64,000 nucleotides of DNA from Conoideocrella luteorostrata. Its lineage: Eukaryota > Ascomycota > Sordariomycetes > Hypocreales > Clavicipitaceae. The DNA is taken from NCBI GenBank assembly GCA_032433595.1, contig JASWJB010000137.1:40501-104500 (forward strand), in the 5' to 3' direction. Within the stretch, counting starts at the first letter, position 1; each line of letters starts with the position of its first letter. Made by a program: the position numbers and the translations under genes. The notes beneath the pieces are model-generated. The model was not told where the DNA came from, searched no databases, and worked only from the letters and a program-made list of their open reading frames with translations. Of the stretch, positions 46,544-57,903 are shown in pieces.

Positions 46544-47626
46544 TCAACGTCTCCCAATTGCCCCGTCTCCGGCCTCATATATAGCGTTACCGTGCAGCTC
46601 TTGCGGCGGTTTCCAAGTCGCAGCAGCATGGTCGTACATTTCGGTCGGCGAAAATCTTTGTTGCTGGTGGTCACAATTGGGCGGCGGAGACTGTTGTTGC
46701 TGTTGTTGCTGTTGTTGCAAGCTGCTAACTACATTCTTCTCCGCGTTGTCCTGGCCTCGCCCGACGGCGGTGACAACAGGCACCGGTCCCCGCCGCTGCC
46801 CCGAGGCCTTGCGTGATCGCCACAGAAGCACTGCCAGTACAATGATTATGACTGCCACGCCCACGCCGGCACCTATACCCGCTTTTGCCCCCGTAGAAAG
46901 CCCGTCGTAAGCTATTGCCTCTGGCTGTGATATTGTTGTTGCTGACGTACTTGGCGACAGCCACGTGGTTAAAGTCCCGCTGACCGAAGAGAAAGATGCC
47001 GTCCGTGAAATGGACGAGATTGCCGCGGTCAACAAGGTCGGAGAAATAGCAGAGCTGGAAATGGTCATCGAGGGTGGCTTGGCAGTTGTAGCAGTGGCAG
47101 CGCAGCCGGTCGGCGCCGCAGGAGGCAGCGTAACCAGGTAGTTGCTGCAGAAGGCCCCGGCATACTGGACCGTATCCCGCTGATCGTCTGTGCCGCACAG
47201 ACGTACGGTACAACAAGCCAAGTCACCGAGGAACGTGCTGCGTGAGCAGATGCATGTCGGGTCCGAAGCAGCGCAGGTCCCAATGTTGCTGGTCGACGTC
47301 CACTTCCTGGCGCAGTCTTGCGCGCAGAGGGGCGGCAGGTAGCAGTCCCAGTCGTTGCACCCGCCGCCCTGGGCGACCGAGTAGGCGATGGGTCCGTACG
47401 TGTCCTTACAGGCGCGGTCGACGTTGATGCCCAGGTGGCTCGGCCCGCAGCTCCAGTCGAATACCCCGACGGAGCAGCGAGCAGGGCCGCTGCTCGTGCC
47501 GTGTTGCGCTACGCATGCGTTGTCCATGTTGATGCCGCCAGCATACGGCCCGCGTGCTGCCGCGAGAGTGGCCGTGAGGACGATGGCGCTGAGCCTGAGA
47601 CCAAACGACTCTGTCTGAGGTGCCAT
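46544..47626 (-). CDS. CFEM-domain cell-surface protein with N-terminal INxDxAC repeats
   Basis: Intronless, 360 residues. A signal peptide (about 1-24) precedes two tandem repeats of about 35 residues sharing I-N-x-D-x-A-C near the start and D-W-x-C near the end (residues 32-60 and 67-101). Then comes a CFEM-like cysteine domain: PLCAQDC, then DPTCICSR and LACCTVRLC, ending in AGAFC. A Ser/Thr-rich stalk follows, then one TM segment (AGIGAGVGVAVIIIVLAVLLW) and a cytoplasmic tail with a run of nine Gln. CFEM proteins bind haem or act in adhesion and host sensing at the fungal surface. A true TM helix rather than a GPI signal fits a receptor-like topology. The repeats in front of CFEM are unusual. 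Confidence 0.82.
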   Translation of the reverse strand: MAPQTESFGLRLSAIVLTATLAAARGPYAGGINMDNACVAQHGTSSGPARCSVGVFDWSCGPSHLGINVDRACKDTYGPIAYSVAQGGGCNDWDCYLPPLCAQDCARKWTSTSNIGTCAASDPTCICSRSTFLGDLACCTVRLCGTDDQRDTVQYAGAFCSNYLVTLPPAAPTGCAATATTAKPPSMTISSSAISPTLLTAAISSISRTASFSSVSGTLTTWLSPSTSATTISQPEAIAYDGLSTGAKAGIGAGVGVAVIIIVLAVLLWRSRKASGQRRGPVPVVTAVGRGQDNAEKNVVSSLQQQQQQQQQSPPPNCDHQQQRFSPTEMYDHAAATWKPPQELHGNAIYEAGDGAIGRR

Positions 47627-49652
47627 GGCGGGTATGTACTCGAGGGTTTGTTGAAATGAGGATCTGGTTGGAACAGCTTGACGAGAAGTAAACCACCCTC
47701 CATCTTAAAGAACCAGGCTCTACCATTGCATTTTGCCAGCCCGCATGCGTCGGAAGCACGGTGTGCATCTTTCGCAAAAGGCGTCACAATAGGGAACAAT
47801 GGGTGTGTCGGCATTCATTGAGTGTAATGATCGTTTGTCTGTTCTGATCACTGTTCTTCTCATTTTTACGCATTTACTAAGCATGTCGCAGGCGACACGC
47901 CCTTTTATGCCTTTAACCGGCGACAGTGGGGTTATGCAAATGTAGCTGTGCAACACCTACTACTCCGTAGTTAGTGGTCACGCAGTCACGTCAATGAGGA
48001 AGCGGGCGCCATCCGATAGCTCGCGAGCCAATTCAGCAAGGTGCATACTATCACAGCCTCGGTCGGGTGCAGCTTGCATCAGCTTACAGGGTTGGCGGGC
48101 CGAATACGAGATGGCGTTGAAGGCTACGGAATACTATTCGACCAGTGACAGCCTGTTGTCACGAGATCGCAACCTCGCCCACTCCTTGGCGGCATTTCAA
48201 TCATTCATTGCTCGAAAGACAAACCTTGGTGGTTTATCAGGGCGGGTTAACTCGTGTGGTGCCAGCACAAAGTCTTGGTGCAGTAGGTGCAGTCTTGGCG
48301 AAATCCTCCGTGATCTGACCGAAGCCGTTTCTCCAGCAATTTGCCTGTAAAGTCACTGAAGAGCCGCAAGCCCGGGAGGAGACATGCCTGGTGACACTTC
48401 CTAACTCGGCGGTGCGTTTGTTGCTTACTCCTGCAATCGACAAGATGCATCCCTGGGAATGGAAGGCGAGAAGGGCATGATCGGCGCGCTCCCTACTACT
48501 ACTGTACAAAGGATTCGCTGTAGTATCTGTTTGATGACGGCAAGGCTTCACTTTCATGATGACGGGGGTCCGTATTAGAGGATACTACTTCTGCCTGCTG
48601 ATTTACACTATAATACAAGTCCCAGCAATTTGCCGATTGACAAAGAGCTACATCGCACGTCTGGCACCCCTAAGGGCTCTTACACTACTGTAAGTAAGTG
48701 CAGAGCGATAAATACCTAGAAAAGAGATAATAATATTTATAATAATAAGGAAATTATAGTATTATAGGCTTTAATAATAAAAGATTTAAATTTATTACTA
48801 TGCTTAGTAGCAGGATCTAAGGAAAGCTAGTATATACTATTAGTAGCTTCCCCACGCGAGCTATAAGTATTATTAATAAGGAATTCGCCTGTAAACATAG
48901 GAATTATAGTCAACCTATAAAGTCTGTTAGGAGGCTGGCCGCGATGTCTCGCGATGTGGCGTGCTTTGCTGGTGTCTTTGCCGGCTGCTCATTGTTAGTA
49001 ATGCCGTAAAACGCGGTGCGTGTTATTTTGGTGTGGGCAGGTTTCAAAGCGCTACCAGAGGTCACTCTAGGTCATCCGTGCTGACAAGGCGCCTGTGGGT
49101 CCGAGTCGAAAAGTGAGGCCTTACCGTTATCAACGAGATACTACAATACACACTTTTGGTCCGTGCTTCTCCTTGCCGATCACTTATAGTATATTCTCCA
49201 ACAGCAACTCTAGGGCCCAGGACGGTTGTGGTGATGGTAATAAGGTCTGCTTTTTTGCAAATCCACAATGGCTCGAGAACGTTCAAGAGCCAAGAGCGTG
49301 TTTAGGATATAGTTCAAGATGGCATCTACTTGAGCATTTGCCTCGTTTATACAATTATCTAACTGTTTTGTCGGAACGGCCGACGTGGTGTCTAGCTCAG
49401 CCATGTGCTACTGGAATTACATTAGCGGCTGTGCTAATTAGCCCGCGAAGTGTGCCATGCCTACTAACTTGGAATTCCTGGTATTAATTGCGTAAAGGCT
49501 CCAGATAGACAAAGGACTTTATTGATAATCTTATCCTCTACGGCATCGACCCGAAAATATTACAAGGGCCGCAGCGACTCCTATCATTGCTGCCATTTCC
49601 CATCATCTCTACCCAACGCAGCCCATCCTTCCCCCACTTTCAGTCTCGCGCC
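47627..49652. other. 2 kb region without a supported gene
   Basis: Open frames around 48.0-48.35 kb and 49.06-49.49 kb exist but lack motifs or good starts. One TACTCCGTAG motif lies near 47961. An AT-rich patch lies at 48690-48930 and is listed separately. The last 60 bases look like a leader for the NmrA-like gene. Confidence 0.4.
48690..48930. repeat. AT-rich, RIP-like patch
   Basis: About 240 bases dominated by TAATA/TTATTA words, in sharp contrast with the GC-balanced flanks. Its texture is like the large AT block at the right end of the window. It is probably a short relic of a repeat hit by RIP. No coding remnant can be read. Confidence 0.4.
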
Positions 49653-50573
49653 ATGAGAGTGGCTATCGTCGCCGTGGGTGAATTGGCTCGTTACTTCATA
49701 GACGAGCTTATCAACCAAGGTCATGAGGTGACCACCGTATCGCGCTCCCATAAGGATTACCTCGACAAATTCAACGTCACTCAATGTGTGTCCGACTACT
49801 CCGCCTCAAGCCTTCAAGAGATATTGCATGGCTGCGATGCCGTCGTGTGCACCATCCGCGGCGGGGTGTCCAACTACACCACCGTTCACAGAGCCATTCT
49901 CGAGGCTTGTCAGGAATCGCCCACATGCAAGCGCTTCATCCCCTCCGTGTGGGCAGGCAACGTCGAGGAATTTCCCGATGAGCCGCTCGAGTGGGCTGAC
50001 GAGTTCCAGTCCACGCTCAGCGCCCTCCGCGAACAACAGGGCGTCAGCTGGAGCGCTGTCTGCCCAGGGTGGTATGCCGACTACGTGATCCCCCCGCGGC
50101 GGCGATACTTGAGCGACATTGGAGACATGTGGCCGCAGAACTACATGGACAAGGTGTTTACGCTGTACGGGAAGGGATCTCAGATCGTGAACTTCACTTC
50201 GGCCAAGGACACGGCTCGCGCGACGATTATGCTTCTGGGGCACGATCGTCATGAGTGGGAAAATTACACGTATTTGTCGGGAGACCAGGTGTCTTGGAAG
50301 GAGCTGAGCGAAATTATTCAACAGAGGGACGCCGCCTACACCGTGAAGCACAAGTCCATGGCGTCGAGTATTAGGCAGTACGTTGCGGCGAAAAGCGAGA
50401 ACAGCGTCGATGCTGCCGCCATTTTCGAGCTCTGGGGACACAGCGAAGCCATGTCGTTCCCTTTGGAGAAGGTTATGAGACACAGAGAGAAGTTCTTTCG
50501 CGGTATGAAGTTTCGCTCGATTGTGGAGTTGGCCGACGAGGCTGCTGCTGCGGGTGCGGCTGGAATTGTGTAG
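49653..50573 (+). CDS. NmrA/isoflavone reductase-like NAD(P)-binding protein
   Basis: Intronless, 306 residues from the ATG at 49653. The frame is open further upstream but without a better ATG. The N-terminus MRVAIVAVGELARYFIDEL is a Rossmann strand-turn-helix in which the usual GxxGxxG is reduced, followed by HEVTTVSR where a cofactor phosphate would sit. Later lines SVWAGNVEEF, CPGWYADYVIPP and FTSAKDTARATIMLL match fungal NmrA-like and aromatic-alcohol-reductase-like proteins (CipA type). Such proteins either reduce substrates with NADPH or sense NADP in regulation. The weak glycine motif makes a sensor role possible. It is convergent with the MDR reductase, with 154 bases between stops. 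Confidence 0.82.
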   Translation: MRVAIVAVGELARYFIDELINQGHEVTTVSRSHKDYLDKFNVTQCVSDYSASSLQEILHGCDAVVCTIRGGVSNYTTVHRAILEACQESPTCKRFIPSVWAGNVEEFPDEPLEWADEFQSTLSALREQQGVSWSAVCPGWYADYVIPPRRRYLSDIGDMWPQNYMDKVFTLYGKGSQIVNFTSAKDTARATIMLLGHDRHEWENYTYLSGDQVSWKELSEIIQQRDAAYTVKHKSMASSIRQYVAAKSENSVDAAAIFELWGHSEAMSFPLEKVMRHREKFFRGMKFRSIVELADEAAAAGAAGIV

Positions 50574-50727
50574 TTCGCCTCAGAAAACGTAGCTGTTGAA
50601 TGGCATTCGCCACACACTGCAGGGAATAATGAAACATGATGTGACATGATGTGGTAGTTTATTTCTCCCGAGTAGTTGAACACCATGTCTCTCCTCATCG
50701 AGTTGCTCCGAGCTCACCCTCCACCCC

Positions 50728-51961
50728 TCACAGCCCGACAGGCGCATCCGCGATATCCTTGACCTTGACAAGAAGTTTGCCCGTATTTCCACCAGCATAC
50801 AGGCTTATAAGCGCCTCCTCAACCTTGGCAAGGCCTCCGTCAACAATGACAACACCTCCCTTCAATCTGCCCGTTTCGCTCCACTGTGCAATTTCCTTCC
50901 TCGCCCGTGGCCACAGATCAACATAGTCTGTCACCACAAAGCCTTGTATTTTGATGCGCATGGCAATAACTTTGAAATAGTTCTTCAGGGTCAGACCACT
51001 GTCCTTGCTGCTCCACCGGGAAATTATGCCGCATTGGATGAAGCGAGCGTCTTTGTTAGCCTGTCCAAGGCACATGTCTAGGATCTCGCCGCCCACTGTC
51101 AAAAGTCATTAGTATTCGACATTGCAATCGCTGTGACGTTTTCGGAATCTTCTTGTCAGTAGACACCGGCTGTGTGATACGCACCACTGTCAAAGTAGAC
51201 GTCGATATAGTCCTTCGTAGCTTCCATAAACCTGTCTTTGAAGTCGGCAGCCTTGTAATCCAACGCAACGTCAAACCCTAGCACTTCACGGATCCATTTA
51301 CACTTGCTATCACCGCCACAGATGCCAATAACCTTGGCGCCTAGGTTCTTTGCGATCTGTCCGGCGATGCTGCCCGTTGCGCCGGCTGCCGCAGACACGA
51401 CGACCGTCTCCCGAGGCTTCGGCTCTCCAATTTGCGTCATGCCAACCCAGGCCGTCATACCGGTCAATCCGTACATGGACAGCCATTCATGCGGTTCCTT
51501 GCCTTTGGGAAAGGCAGCAGCTGGTTCGAATCTGCTCTCAGGTACGATGGCGTATTCGGCCCAGCCGCTCGCAGCGACCACGATGTCACCCACTTGGGCT
51601 TGCTTACTTTTCGATGCGAGCACGCGGGCAGCTGAGAAGCTCCGCATAGTTTCGCCAATTTGGACCGGCGGGAGGTACGATCGTGTATCTAACAAGTTGG
51701 GTGCCGATTAGCGATAGCGTTCCAACGTATTCCTCTCAATCGAGTGCTTTCGCTCGGAGCGTAATTCTAGAGCAGCGTACCTGTTATCCAGCCTCGCATG
51801 GCAGGCTCAACAGATATGAGAAGGACCTCAACGAGAATTTCACCATCTTTGACGTTGTCGGGGGATGGACGCGGCCCCTTTTCGATGCGAAAGGTTTGGC
51901 CGGGAACGATACCTTCTGTAGGCCGTTCGGCTAGAACAACCTGAGTGTTTTCAAATGTCAT
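50728..51961 (-). CDS. Zinc-independent MDR reductase (alkenal/prostaglandin reductase type)
   Basis: Three exons on the minus strand: 51961-51781, 51688-51185 and 51095-50728, giving 350 residues. The N-terminal part (ILVEVLLISVEPAMRGWI) and DTRSYLPPVQIGETMR match the ADH_N_2 domain of leukotriene B4 12-hydroxydehydrogenase-like enzymes. The cofactor fold has SAAAGATGSIAGQIAKNLG, and the substrate-domain motif YFDSVGGEILDMCL is restored by the second splice. The lack of Zn-ligand cysteines is as expected. These NADPH enzymes reduce the double bond of alpha,beta-unsaturated aldehydes and ketones, often in detoxification. It stands outside the aromatic block, so a link is not claimed. Confidence 0.9.
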
Positions 51962-52339
51962 CTTGAGTTGGATTGAATTGAGATGGGAGCGACAATATTT
52001 TAACCCTAATGGTTGACTTGTTTCAAGATCTCGAGATGTTAATGTAAAGAAGAATTTAAGACTGAAACGCAGACTCCTCATAGATTATAATGACTTCGGG
52101 ACGTGCATCGCCGGCATGCATTTGGGTGACACCAAGGTGCGTAAGCATGCGTGGAAAGCCTGGATGGCGGACTTTGCTTATACTGCAGTCTTTCGCCCCC
52201 AGCGTCATCTGCTCCGTACAATGCACAGCTGTTAACCAGAACGCGCGACATTGCAAATTTCCCGTGTGAGCCACAAGGCTCTCAATCCCCATCAATAGAG
52301 TACGCCTCAGGATAGTTCTATTTAAACCGCATCTACGCT
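51962..52339. other. Intergenic region, no gene seen
   Basis: About 380 bases upstream of the MDR reductase, containing its promoter. It borders the sugar-transporter pseudogene. Confidence 0.4.
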
Positions 52340-54129
52340 ACTTCGTTGTGAGTGCTCTCCCCATTTTTCAGCTCCGCAATCCCACCCGTGCGACGCACCT
52401 CGGCGACCCTGTCCACGAATGTTCCCGCCTTGAAACTTCGCCACGCCGGGATATCCTCATCAAAGAGCACATCGATTTCCTCGAGCGACTCTCTAGCCGT
52501 CTCGGGATATATGAAGAAGGCGTGTACGGTCATGACGACACAGAATGTTCCGGAGATCATGTACGATTTCCCACTGTATGTTTGTGAAAGCTGGCGGGAC
52601 GAAGAATGCCAGCGGCGCGAGGTTGAAACTACCGTGCGTATCAATGTTAGTTACCACTGCACGAGGTGAAGACGACGAGGATGAAGAAGGCACATACATC
52701 CAATTTACTGCCGCTGACAAGCCGACGCCCTTGGCTCGGGATTTGAGCGGGAATACTTCGCTGCAGTATATCCAGGCAACGTGCGCCCAGGTCAGGCCAT
52801 CTAAGGGGTCCTATTAGCATTGTACAATGTAGTTTGAGACAAATCAGTTGTGGCCCAACGACTTATAAACTCCCACAAAGATATATGCCAGGGCAATGAC
52901 CGCCTTGGCAGGGGCGCCTTCAATTGACCATTTCAGGATTTCGTTGCCTACAAGCTCACCATTAGCTGCCGTCGATGTGACTCGTTTCAGAGGTCTACTC
53001 ACCTCGAACGCTCTCGACATGGTGCCCATACGCGGCCATAACTGCACCGATCGATCATAAAACGGAGGACTGCGCACATGATGGCTCCGCTAATGAGTAG
53101 CCATCATCTACCTAGCCGATCGATGATGGGCAGAATCGCTCCAGTAGTAGCCAGGAAGATGATGTACTGGATGATGGACGACGCCAAAGCGACATTGCCA
53201 TGCCGTGTTGTTTGCCGCAACTGTTAGCAGCTGCAGGGAGCAGGGAGAAAGAAGCACACGACCAAGAAATCAACGCGAGCGCCTTACCAAGCCAGCCATC
53301 TCAAAAATGTAAACCAAGTAGTACAGCATGACGTTGCCGCCCAGCAGCTGCTGCTAAATCTGCACACTGACTCCAACGAGCGTGCGATTGCGGATACCAG
53401 GCGCGAATAGGTCTAGGAGTCTAATCTCAACAACTCACCTGTTTGGCAGTCTGCCACAGCTAATCATGGCGATGACCATGTCTGTTGGCCAGGACGTAGT
53501 GGCACTCTTCCCACTTATCCTTCGATGCGAGCCACCGAGGTGACTCGGGAAAGAAGAACACGGTAGGCAGAAAAAGGAAGCCGGGAATTCCCTGAGCCCC
53601 ATTCAATTGCCCACTGCTGAATGCCTACAATGCGGCCATGAATGCGCGACGGCGCCAGTTCTGCAAGATGCACAAGGACCTGTGAGTTGGTAATGCCAAT
53701 AACGAAGCCGCTTAACTATGTTAGAAGGGGCAATTTCAAGCCAGATTCTAATGAAGATGTCTACATCTTTGGTTAGTTTAGATCTTCGACAACAAGGATT
53801 GGTCAAGCATGCCTGGCAGTCGCTCAGTGACTACACACAGGATAACCGTCAAGAGCCACATGACCCAGGTCCACCTGCCGATCGATTTAAGGTAACGTGA
53901 GTTAAGGCCTAAGTAAGTCTCCTTGTTTGCGCCATGATATGTCAGTTGCAGTGGATGGATCTTGCGGCGCTACAGACACCGGAATGGTGTGATGAACAAC
54001 GCTAGTATCTGCCTCCATATGTTGTTGGTTAGCATCATCGGTCCATTTGGCTCGGTTGTATGCTGAATCGAGAGGAACAGGCTTAACGTATCCTCGATCT
54101 ATCAATACAACTCGATCTGCGGCTTTCAA
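52340..54129 (-). pseudogene. Decayed MFS sugar transporter
   Basis: Read on the minus strand, pieces of a fungal hexose/lactose-type MFS permease appear in the right order but in different frames. They are the N-terminal lines RYLKSIGRWTWVMWLLTV (about 53.87 kb), SRIHGRIVGIQQWAIEWG (about 53.63 kb), FFFPESPRWLASKDKWEE (about 53.53 kb), IIQYIIFLATTGAILP (about 53.15 kb), GAPAKAVIALAYIFVGVY (about 52.90 kb) and the C-terminal IYPETARESLEEIDVLF (about 52.51 kb). At least two frameshifts (near 53.93 and 53.60 kb), in-frame stops and a loss around TM2-TM3 separate them. Introns alone do not explain the breaks. It was once a plasma-membrane sugar:proton symporter and is no longer translatable. Confidence 0.75.
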
Positions 54130-54929
54130 ATATGGATCTTTTACTGATAGTATATCTTGTCGTTTACCTATAATGATGTATCCAATCTGGAAGGATAATG
54201 ATGTGATGATGTATACCAGTGTATGTCTTGTTTGCTTTCTCTCGCCCTCGTTTCACTGTCTCTGTTTAACACTATAGCTCACCTCGCCTACACAGGGCGA
54301 TTCGGTGGTTACGGCATGAGACACACTTGTCCCGGTGGGCAGATCTCCTTCTTCACCGGTCGACTATTTCCTCTAAATCGACACCCCAAGTATCCCTAAC
54401 AATACTAGTACCTTTTCGGACTTGTCACGCCTGAGTCGGAGCAGTACGTACTCCTGAATCCTCACCCCTCACCACAAGAGCACTCAGTGCGCCCGAAGCA
54501 CATCTAGCAAGGCACCTTGGAGCTGCCAAACTATTTCGCCGCATCTTATGAGTAGCAAGCATAACTAGATGAGAAATTGATTACTTTTGTTGCAGCTGAC
54601 GGCCCGTATACCGACTCATAGATGCGCTTAGTGTTCGTGATTCCCATCATGACAGAAATTCATCTGCCAGCTTCATACGATGTATTATGAAACACAAGGG
54701 TCTTGCTTCCTTGGTGAGACCTTTTCGTCGTCTGATCACGGTTACTATGAGGAAATTCGCGTCTTGAAGCTTGTGTCATTTCTTCGGAGAAAGGGTGTAG
54801 TCAGCCCGTGCAGTGCTGCACGCGTTGACGCCTGCAACTGCACGCTGCATCGTGCTCTTTAACGCACTTATCAACGCACTTCTCAACGCACAACACATCA
54901 TTGAAAGCCTCACTTCCCTCTTCTGGTAC
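54130..54929. other. Gene-free region with a short tandem repeat
   Basis: No gene is supported. A 12-bp unit AACGCACTTMTC is repeated about two and a half times at 54861-54890. The rest is unremarkable mixed sequence. Confidence 0.4.
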
Positions 54930-55650
54930 GGATAGTTCTATTGAACAGCTTGAATACCTTATAATTCAAGAAGCATTTAATGCCCTCAAGGATGATCAGG
55001 GATCAAAGGGGTTCGCGGTTATAAAAGCTAGTTCTTAACAAAGCCTACGATTAAGCGCGAATACTATCGTCAAAGTCTAATGCCAAAGAAGCCGCACCTA
55101 TTGATCTTAGCCATCAAATGCAGGCGTTTCCGGGAGTTTCACAAAGAAAACAAATTGCCTCTTTTAAGCCGTAATTCAATTACTTAAAGACCGTTAAACC
55201 TACCCAATATACATATAAAACACTAGTCATAACCACAGGGAAATAAATAACCCTATAGGCTCAAGCCGGCTACGACTTCGAAGTCAGGAAAAATTTGGAA
55301 TTAAACGAATTCAGGCGATTATAACAACAAAGAGCCAGAGCCGCCGCCGTCAGACCAGCCTCACAACTATCGTCAACAGCTTCAATAATAATACTTATTT
55401 TGGATGAATTGCCGGATGCCGTGATATCACGTAAAAAATCTCATACAACCGCCCGGCGATGCTCCAGTTCACACGAAAGGCTAGAAATTAGCGACGCGGC
55501 AGCTAGCGACGCGTTCAACACAGTAGATAAAAACGTAAAAGGTACTTCTCCCCCTGTAATGGATGGTAGGGTACCCATCACGTTTTGGTTTAGGTCAGGC
55601 TGTATGTTGAAATCGCAGTCTGGATGTTTGCTTGCCATGCGGGGGGCAGT
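54930..55650 (+). mobile_element. MULE-like transposon relic, copy A
   Basis: The DNA lines up by eye with the copy at 57095-58330. Shared stretches include gatgccctcaaggat-like text near 54975, aagaaaacaaattgcc at 55143, ctcaagcc near 55260, cgtcagaccagcctcac/cttcaataataat at 55349-55391, and cagctagcgac/ccccctg near 55499-55560. Many differences are TG to TA or CA to TA, so this copy looks mildly RIP-mutated. The coding relic (a FAR1-like N-terminal zinc domain of a Mutator-like transposase) is no longer open here. Confidence 0.55.
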
Positions 55651-56352
55651 TTAACTGAGCCATTTCGTCCACATTGTCCAATTAACCCTTTCAATTCGAA
55701 CGCTCACCACAGATGCAATTAAAGCTTGTTATTAATGAAATTTACTACCTAAATAGCTATCTAAGCTATATAATAGTTATGTGTGTTTTTTTTTTTTTTT
55801 TTTTGGTTTTTTAGTCGCTGAGACATTATCTCTTGCGGAGTTAATGCCACCTCGATGGCTCAGTTAAACTGTCCCTCGCTTGCTTGCCCGGGCCGGATAG
55901 ACCCATAACCTCACCGGTTGATGCGCTAGGCTCAAAACAGCTAGACTCGGTTGCTTTGGCGCCAGCTCCTCGGCCCAATCGAGGCGATAATCCACTCTCA
56001 CCTGTCACATTTGAATCCGGGCGGCGGTACAAGCCCATCAGAGTGAGGCGAGAATTATACCTATTATTTTCATCACGGCGACGTCTTAAAACTTGGTTGG
56101 GAGGCGAATACGTATAAAACCCGGCTTCCCTTGATCAGCCACTCTTTTTCTCTTCTTTTTCTTCTTTTCCCCCTTGTTTTCTGTTAGTGCCAGAGACAAA
56201 TCCCTTAGTTGTCCAAGATACAGCGTCGTATGGGCTTTCGTTTCCACTGCTTTTGGGTCTCCGTGTGCCAGAAAATCTTGCAACGTACTTCTTTTATCTC
56301 TTGATGATCTCGTACCAACAGAAAACAGCCTTTACAATCCCTTCCACTCAAC
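55651..56352. other. Region between transposon relic A and the TauD fragment
   Basis: About 700 bases. It has a run of about 22 T at 55783-55804 and a pyrimidine-rich tract (tcttttcccccttg) at about 56160-56180 that fits a promoter or leader for the TauD-like gene. No gene is seen. Confidence 0.4.
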
Positions 56353-57101
56353 ATGGGCGCTGAACGTTCCTCTAGACTCACGTTGGGGTTCCCCGAGGAG
56401 CTTAAGGGACCGGGCACCTGGTCTGGGCAGATAGCTGAGGAGGATTACGTTACTCAACTGACAGGCTCGGACATTGCCTCTGTTGAAGCTGCTTTACGAT
56501 ATTTCCAAGGTGATTTTACCAGGATGATTGCAGGATATCCGTTGCTAACTTCCCTTCAATAGGCCTAGGCATATCACACCACACACCGAAATTGGAGCAT
56601 TTCCCACTGTCTCCGTTGCTGTCGACAAAGCTTCGATACCTCAGCCAAGCAGTTCACAACGGTCGTTTCTTTGCTGTCCTGCGCGGCCTCAACCCCGATA
56701 AGTACACTGAGGAAGAGAACGTGATTATTTACGGGGGGCTTGCCCTGTATGTGGGAAGGGATAGAGCAGACATGAGTACGTGGACTGACTGTCATGCCAA
56801 GTATAAATGCTGACTGATATACCCAAGTCTGATTGTATGACCGAGCACCGGGCAGCCAGAGCGACAAGAACCAAGCCCAGTTCCCGCCTAATGAGCTCAC
56901 GAACTCCATGGTGCGTCAGAGAAACAAAGCCATAGTCTAGCGAAATTCAACCCTGCTGACAAAGTCAAAGAATTTCCACACCGACGTTGATGCTGGGGAT
57001 GACTTATCCTTGTTCACGCTTAGCCTTAGTAGGACAGGCGGCCGCCAATATCTGAGCAGTTTTTGGTCAGTTTATAACGACTTGGCTGAGAACAAACCGT
57101 A
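56353..57101 (+). pseudogene. 5' half of a TauD/TfdA-type Fe(II)/2-oxoglutarate dioxygenase, truncated
   Basis: Exon 1 (56353-56509) and exon 2 (56563-56775) join in frame and give the fungal TauD N-terminus, with SGQIAEEDYVTQLTGSDI, LRYLSQAVHNGRFFAVLRG and NPDKYTEEENVIIY. A further open piece at about 56966-57101 reads NFHTDVDAGDDLSLFTL and YLSSFWSVYNDLAENKP, holding the metal-binding HxD (HTD). The middle part (about 56830-56910) still shows RAPGSQSDKNQAQFPPNEL, but the exact splicing there is unclear. After AENKP the sequence stops being dioxygenase and becomes the MULE-like relic. The 3' half with the second metal His and the Arg is absent from the window. The gene is therefore a truncated remnant. 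Confidence 0.7.
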
Positions 57102-57449
57102 GGTCCTGAGCATTCTGGCAAGCGAGATACTATTGATGAGGCATACGATGCCCTCAAGGATCGTCCGGGCGCAGAGGGATTTGCTATCGCGAAGGGCAGC
57201 ATTCAACGAAGCCGGCGATTGAGCACACCAACCTGCATTATGATACAATGTCAACGAAGCGGAAGATATCAATCGTGGGCTTTAAATTCAGATAAATACA
57301 AGAGTTCCACTAAGAAAACAAATTGCCCCTTCCAAGCCCATATCCGATTTATCGAAGACCATCAAATCTATCGAATTTACATACAAAACCTGGCAAATAA
57401 TCACAAGGAAATAAAAGACCCTATGGGGTCAAGCCAACTAGATATTCAA

Positions 57450-57521
57450 AGCCTCACGACGAGCCTCAGAAGAAGCCTCACGACAAGCCTTAGAAGAAGC
57501 CTCGCAACAAGCCTCACAATA
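57450..57521 (+). repeat. 24-bp tandem repeat, three units
   Basis: Units of AGCCTCACGACRAGCCTYAGAAGA start at 57450, 57474 and 57498, the last more diverged. In frame they encode the octapeptide SLTTSLRR repeated. The array lies inside the MULE-like relic. Confidence 0.8.
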
Positions 57522-57903
57522 GGTCTCGCTGCCGCCAAGGCATTTTTAACAGCCTCAAATAGCACATTAGCGAACATCCCAATATACCACAAGGCCGCCT
57601 ACCATCAATATATACAGTCCTACGCCTATCGTCAGTAATACTACGCCTAATTATATAGCATATCCTCCTCCACAGCATTTTATGCCTGGATTCATGGCCG
57701 TCAGGGCAGCCTCACTATCGTCAACTTCAATAGCTTCAATAATACTACTAGGTTTCCGGCGTAAATATTCGAGGTGGAGCGGGTCACTCGCAAGGGGCCT
57801 GCGAAGTACCTCTCTTGGCCCACAATGCCGCGTTTTTCAACAAGCTAGAAGACCCTTGGCTATCAAATTCAATAATTTCCAACGATTTTCAACGATTCCA
57901 ACG

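Noticed and set aside
47994..48350. 118-codon frame on the plus strand
   Set aside because: It overlaps a similar-length frame on the other strand and shows no domain.
49062..49487. Open frames on both strands upstream of the NmrA-like gene
   Set aside because: Mutually overlapping, without motif or consistent splicing. They could be decayed DNA next to the AT-rich patch.
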